From Saussurea involucrata (taxonomy: Eukaryota; Streptophyta; Magnoliopsida; Asterales; Asteraceae), in the NCBI GenBank assembly GCA_033807775.1, contig CM066312.1, positions 25,455,696-25,519,695 on the forward strand: a DNA stretch of 64,000 nt, read 5' to 3'. Position 1 is the stretch's first letter. The number at the start of each line of letters is the position of its first letter. Below the pieces are notes generated by a model. It saw only the letters and a list, made by a program, of their open reading frames with translations. It was not told the DNA's origin and did no database searches. Positions 59,118-64,000 of this stretch are shown in pieces. Made by a program: the position numbers and the translations under genes.

Positions 59118-60539
59118 ATTCTTTAGTTTACTTTTGATGTAGGGTGACTACAGTCGGTCATGCCCTTTTACTTGTAATTGACAATGTGAACACACGTAAA
59201 GTAAGATTTTGTTATACTTTTGTCATATACTTTACTTTGTTGCCAATGAACAAAATAAGAAGACTTTAACGAATGAGCGCAATTAGCCATAAAACGTACG
59301 TAAAGCTGTATGACTTGGATACTTATAATTGCGAAGTAATCGGGCGTCTGAGGCCGAAGAATTATTCTAAGTATGGAATTCGAGTCATAAGACTTGTGTG
59401 TCCAACACTTAGTTTTAAGAGCACCTGTGATGGTCATGAGACCCGTATGATGAATCATAAGATTCCCTTTTTGCAAGTCTCGCGGACTTTGTTCCTCACG
59501 ATGAAGATCGCAAGACTTTTATTTAAGTTGTGGAGACTTTGGTTTCTCATAAGACAAACCATAAAACCAGTGTCTTAATCGCCATAGGACTTATGCTTTA
59601 AGTCACAAAGACTCTATTTGAAGAATGACTTTTGGAAGTAATCAGGCGACTGAGCCGAACATTTATTCCAAATCACAGAGTTTAAGTCATAAGACTTCGT
59701 ATTTATAACTCAATTTTGAATGCACCTGTTGCGATCGTAAGATCTATGTGTCGAATCGTAAGATTCGGTTTTCTAGTCATGAGTTATGGGTCATGACTTT
59801 TGTCTTCTCACGATGTAGATCATGAGACTGATGTTCGTGTGATCCTGCGAACCTGCGATATAAGATCTAGGGGTGGTCGTTGGTTTGACCAACGACCCTC
59901 CGATGCTTAAGTCAGTAATCGTTCGTCGAAATAAATCGAAAGTAGAAAGAAATAAAATGTACTATAGTCCAGCTACGTGGGGTTGTAGTCGTAGATACGA
60001 TCTTCGGACGTACGATCATTTGCGGATCGTTGTCGTATATGATTTCGGAAGGAATTCCGAATATGTATAGAATGTTAGTCTAGATAGAAGGGATGACCTT
60101 TCAGTCCCGAATCTGGGAGCAAGTGTCTGCTTCTGCCCGTTCAAAGGAATAATTTAAAAAGACTAACAGAAAAAGTTCTTGCCCCGGGGGTAGGATGTCC
60201 ATTCCCTACCTTATGAAGGGTCGTGTAATTAAGGACGTAAATAAAACTTTAGACGGTTGGTAAGGTTGGTATATCGTACCTAAGTGCCGTTGACGGGCGT
60301 TACATACCTGGCGACATATATCGTTGGTTATTGGTGAATCACTTCTGTCGTGGGGTCCGACTGCCCCCAAGTTGTGAGCTATATCTATGCCTACGATCGG
60401 TCGTTGAAAATAGTAGTGTCGTATGGGGTATAACATTCTGCCCCCTTGTGGTGACTGTAAGACGATACCCGGATTTACCTTTCCTGGCGCAAGGGTAGAA
60501 TAGATCATATCGTGTACAGTCGCCACAATGCTGGTTTCA
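59118..60539. other. Spacer of the Tat-like element with a ~302-bp diverged tandem repeat
   Basis: No coding motif on either strand. GAAGTAATCGGGCGTCTGAG (59333) returns as GAAGTAATCAGGCGACTGAG near 59635. The two ~300-bp segments share GTCATAAGACTT and GCACCTGT words in the same order. On the minus strand this is where RT and integrase should follow the protease; none is recognisable. Confidence 0.6.
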
Positions 60540-62709
60540 CCTCTGAGGATTCATGTTGCTTTATAGCAATCACGGACGGTCTTCTGCTCACTTTTGATTT
60601 CTTGCACTCCCCATGGCGTTGGGAATTTGATCGTCTGATGATAGGTCGAGAGGACCGCTTTCATGTCGTGGATCTAGGGTCGACCAAGTATAACGTTGTA
60701 TGCTGACGAACAGTCAATAACTTAAAATCTTGTTTGCTTGTTGACCCCTTTAGCATACACCAGGAGGATGATCTCTCTCAGAGTGGTGGTAGAATCGCCT
60801 TTGAATCCTATCAGAGTCGTCGATCGATGGGTGATCTCTGATTTATCGATTCCCATAGCTTTGATAGTCCTTAGGAAAATGATGTTGGCCGAACTGCCCC
60901 CATCGACCAGTACTCTTTTGGTCGAGCAATTGCCAATAGTGAGTTGGATAATTAAGCCATCGTGATGTTTTTGCCAATTTTCCTGGAGGTTGTCTTGATT
61001 GAACGTTATCGGCATCGCCTCCAGCTCCAGGTCTTGCTTTGGTTGGGACGACCTGGGAATGGGATATTCTCCCGACGATTGACTGGCGTGCCGCTTGGCT
61101 GCCGAATAAGTTAAACCACAGAAGTCTGATCTACCCGTCACACAATTGACGACTTTTTCATGGACGGGGGATGCCGGTCTTACGTTATCGACTGGCGTAG
61201 ATTCTTTATGGATCAAGCCTTGCAGATGACCCTTGGGGACGATCCAGGCTAACTCCTTCTGCAAAGCAAGGCAGTTATCCGTCGTGTGACCATGGTCGCT
61301 ATGGAAATCGCACCATTTGGTCTTGTCCTTTTTGTCGTCATCTTTATCACTTTTCTTGGGCCATCGGACAGACGACTGAACGTTTCTAAGAGCATCGACT
61401 AGCTCTTTCATCGTTCCTTTGAATCCGTAAGAAGAAATCTTAGGATATTGCGAGAATCGAGGCGTAGAATTGGTTTTCTTCTTATCAAACCGAATGTTCG
61501 ATATTTGGCGCGACGACTCTGACTTGACGCTCGGCTTGGATTTGAAATCTGGCTTCTTGATCCCGAGCGATTTTTTGTCAGTGGAATGCTTACGGCAGAA
61601 GACTAAGTCATCTTCGACTCTCATGTAAGCTAGAGTTCTAGCTCGTACGTCTTCGAAATTCTCAGGTGGGTATTTCGTAAGATCGACGTACAATCCCGTA
61701 GTGTTGTTGTCAAGACCACGCTTGTAGGCTTCGATGGCAGTCTTGACGTCACAATTTCGAATGCTGATCATTTCAGCGTTAAAGCAATTGAAATAACTAC
61801 GGATGGATTCTCTGGACTTTTGGACGACGTAGTACAGGTCGCTGGTCTGCTTCTCCATCTTGCGACTACTGGCGAACTGTTGCGAGAACTGGTTGACCAA
61901 TTCCGCGAAGTTGCTAATGGACTTGGGTTTGAGGTTGATCAACCACTGGAGAGCAGGACCTGTAAGAGTCACCCCGAAGCTTTTGCACATGCACACCTAT
62001 TGATATTGCTGTGGGATTTATAGCGTCCACATCAATTGTTTGTATTGCGCAATGTGTTCCGTTGGATCAGTTATTCCTGAATATTTTGGAGTGAAAGCAG
62101 GAATGTTGTACTTCTTTGGCACGTCGACAGTCGCTATCGCATCAACGAAAGGCGACACTTGGAACCCTGTGCGGGGCTCGACGTCGACGGGAACATCGAT
62201 GCCTGGTAGCTTGGAAAGTAGCGACAACATCTTCTCGTTCTGATCTTCATATAACCTCAGTCGCTGGGCGATGGGGTCACTAGGATTGGAATTTACACCT
62301 GTTGGATGGTTGACGCCTGAGTTTGTAGCCTTCGCCGTACCGTTTCCATACGAAGAACCAATGGCATCCCCGTTGAGAGGGACGAAATACAACGGGCACC
62401 ATTATGCAAAGGTGGAGGTCTCAGGTGCTGAGGGGGAAATTGCCCTTGATGAGGGTTGCTGACAAATGCCCCCAGACCTGAGTTATTGGCGAATGGCCCT
62501 GGACATGCCTGGAATTGGGGCCTTATGAATGGCGCACCTGTAGGTCAGGGACCATTCTGAGGACCAAAGGCGTTGCGCATCGCTGGATTCCTCAGAGAAG
62601 CGATTTTCGCGGCTGCTTTCTGATTCTGCTCATGCAGAGCTTGAATCTGGCTTCGCGGTGCATTTAATTCTGATTGAAGTTGAATCATGGGATCCTGATA
62701 GTTTTCCAT
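60540..62709 (-). pseudogene. Tat-like gag-protease
   Basis: The minus-strand ATG at 62709 (MENYQDPMI) begins a Gln-rich N-terminus. A TGA near 62550 and a frameshift near 62395 precede a frame with the capsid pattern FTPKYSGITDPTEHIAQYK...GPALQWLINL...FSQQFASSRK...DLYYVVQKSRESIRSY. TAA 62018 and a nearby TAG break it. A CCHC-type knuckle WCDFHSDHGHTTDNC (about 61270-61325) and a protease with VLVDGGSSANI (about 60880-60915) follow. After a stop at 60722 the frame can be followed to about 60540 (VILGRP, TIKFPTPWGV) with two more stops. Reverse transcriptase does not follow. Confidence 0.85.
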
Positions 62710-62787
62710 TTACCTGAAAATAACAAAAACTTCACAAGATCGTTAGAGCGATATATGCGATGGTCTGAGATTTTCTCTAGATGGGGT

Positions 62788-62806
62788 CCCACAGATAGCG
62801 CCAAAC
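62788..62806 (-). other. Primer-binding site of the Tat-like element
   Basis: The minus strand reads TTTGGCGCTATCTGTGGG directly after the 5' LTR, a TGGCGCC-type primer site seen in Gypsy elements. The exact tRNA is not determined here. Confidence 0.75.
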
Positions 62807-63662
62807 TGTTAATGCCAAAAATCATCCAAAAGAACAAATTAAGGTTGATGTGGACTTTTAACAACTAAAGAAACGTATCTCTAGACCAAGCAACACAATC
62901 GCAAGGAAAAAGTAATCAAGACAAGAGATTTGGTGACGCGGAAAACCCCAAAACGAGGGGAAAAACCACGGTCGACTTGTGAGAGTCGACGGTGCACTGT
63001 AATCGCCAAACAGGGGCGAAAGTCCTTTTGTAACAGGTGTTTTGTGTACAACAGATTACAAATGAATGTAAATATAAACTTAGTCGTGCGTAAATGACGC
63101 GTGTCATGTGTAAATCGTGCGAAAGAGTATGCTGTCGTGCGGTTCGAACTGCTATCGTGCGAAGTTGCTTCAACGATATTCGTTCGAATGTTTTGTAAAT
63201 TACTGCGCTTTCGATGTGTCATTGTTTACAAAGTAGATGGCGTGGATGTAGATCAGATTGATTTAGATAAATACATATGGCTTTTTCGGTTGCAGCACAG
63301 GCCTTTATATAGCTTTCGCTGGTCATTAAAGGTGTCTTTATGTCCCACTTTGTAACCGCTGTCGGGCTTTAAATGCCATTGATGACTTGTCCGTTACTGG
63401 CCGTTTGCACCATGAATGCTTGTAGACCTGCATTAATGAACAAAAGAAACAGGTGTTGACTGTTAACGGTTAGTATAATCGTACGACTGTCTTAAGTCTC
63501 ATACGTCGGTTGTACGGAACGTACGACCAGCACAATAACATACGACCGAATACTCGTCTGTAAACAACCTGTAAGACCGTATCCTAATGCGAGGGTGGTC
63601 TTATGGAAATGTTATCTGAGTTTTCTAACGTCGGTCGTGAGGTGTGATTTTTTACCCAAACA
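62807..63662 (-). repeat. 5' LTR (right) of the Tat-like element
   Basis: 856 bp, TGTTAATGCC...TTACCCAAACA, matching 20696-21550. It is followed by the CCTAT duplication (63663-63667). Confidence 0.9.
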
Positions 63663-64000
63663 CCTATCTCTTACCTTCCCATAGAAATCAGAAATTAGGA
63701 TTAACTCACACCTATTCTTAGATTTCTCATCACAATACGAAATGGGAATTACAATTTACTTTATGTCTAATCCTCATTTCACGTCAACGGGAATTACAAT
63801 TTACTTTATGCCTATTCCACGTTTCACAACACCATACGAAATGGGAATTACAATTTACTTTATGCCTATTCCTCATTTCAGGTCAATGGGAATTACAATT
63901 TACTTTATGCCTATTCCACGTTACAATTAATGCCAGTGCCTATGGATCCATTACACTTATTAGCTGTGTGGGCAAAATTTCAGAGGTCTTGACCACGACC
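63663..64000. repeat. Short tandem repeat interrupted by the Tat-like insertion
   Basis: GGGAATTACAATTTACTTTATG starts at 63744, 63789, 63843 and 63888, giving alternating 45- and 54-bp spacing (a 99-bp dimer unit). Related copies lie on the far side of the insertion at 20631 and 20674. No gene is seen to the window end. Confidence 0.75.

Larger units (their letters stand above)
20696..63662 (-). mobile_element. Outer Tat-like Ty3/Gypsy element, minus strand, split by nested insertions
   Basis: The 855/856-bp LTRs (20696-21550, 62807-63662) have TGTT...AACA ends and a perfect 5-bp TSD. The element's own sequence is about 7.9 kb once the 35-kb insertion (22217-57315) is removed. On the minus strand, the order is 5' LTR (right), primer site, gag-protease (62709 to about 60540), a repeat-bearing spacer, an antisense ORF on the plus strand (59117 back to 21981), polypurine tract, 3' LTR (left). 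RT, RNase H and integrase are missing, so it is non-autonomous. An antisense extra ORF near the 3' LTR is a known trait of Tat-lineage Gypsy elements. Its LTRs look about 5% diverged by eye, the oldest in the nest. Confidence 0.88.

Noticed and set aside
60206..60526. Minus-strand 106-residue ORF as a reverse transcriptase remnant
   Set aside because: No RT motif (for example YxDD) or alignment to known pol could be seen.

Overview
The window is plant nuclear DNA made almost entirely of LTR retrotransposons. I found no convincing host gene, rRNA, tRNA or CRISPR array. The mix of lineages (Sirevirus-type Copia, Athila, a Tat-type Gypsy with an antisense ORF, Tekay-like LTRs) points to a eudicot with a large repeat-rich genome. 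The third ORFs of the two Copia elements resemble hypothetical proteins I associate with Asteraceae. The family-level guess is inference only.

Positions 1-17382 hold a tandem chain of one non-autonomous LTR element: LTR1 (partial), internal 1 (truncated), LTR2, internal 2, LTR3, internal 3, LTR4, all on the plus strand. LTR2/LTR3 and the 5' halves of internals 2/3 are near-identical at 6.55 kb spacing, while LTR1 pairs with LTR4. There are primer-binding sites and polypurine tracts but no gag or pol. The LTRs carry a dense array of small perfect stem-loops with G-rich loops, and internal 2 carries a 46-bp minisatellite built from the same kind of stem-loops. Positions 17383-19144 are a decayed LTR of a related family. 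Positions 19145-20690 show no gene.

Positions 20696-63662 are a nested set with perfect 5-bp target-site duplications (TSDs) at every level. The outermost element is a minus-strand Tat-like Gypsy element (TSD CCTAT) with gag-protease on the minus strand, an intron-containing antisense ORF on the plus strand, and no RT/integrase. A plus-strand Sirevirus-like Copia element ('Copia A', 22217-57315, TSD CAAAT) sits inside that antisense ORF. Copia A is itself split by three elements: a minus-strand Athila-like element with gag-protease only (23538-30632, TSD ACTGC), a solo LTR (32652-34318, TSD GTTCT), and a second complete plus-strand Copia element ('Copia B', 35434-48422, TSD ATAAG). By-eye LTR divergence falls from the outer element to the inner ones, as nesting predicts. 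Positions 63663-64000 are a short tandem repeat that continues the repeat cut by the Tat insertion at 20695.

Both Copia elements are about 13 kb long and encode gag with CCHC knuckles and a coiled-coil linker, then protease, integrase, RT and RNase H, then a long third ORF between pol and the 3' LTR. In both, that third ORF is preceded by promoter-like sequence (TATA box, ACGT/G-box words). In Copia B it also appears to contain sense-strand introns. Each Copia family is saturated with its own short word. The coding regions are inactivated mainly by stops that look like C-to-T changes in Gln, Arg and Trp codons, with additional frameshifts. A catalytic residue is changed in the Copia B protease (D to N) and in the Copia A integrase (E to V).
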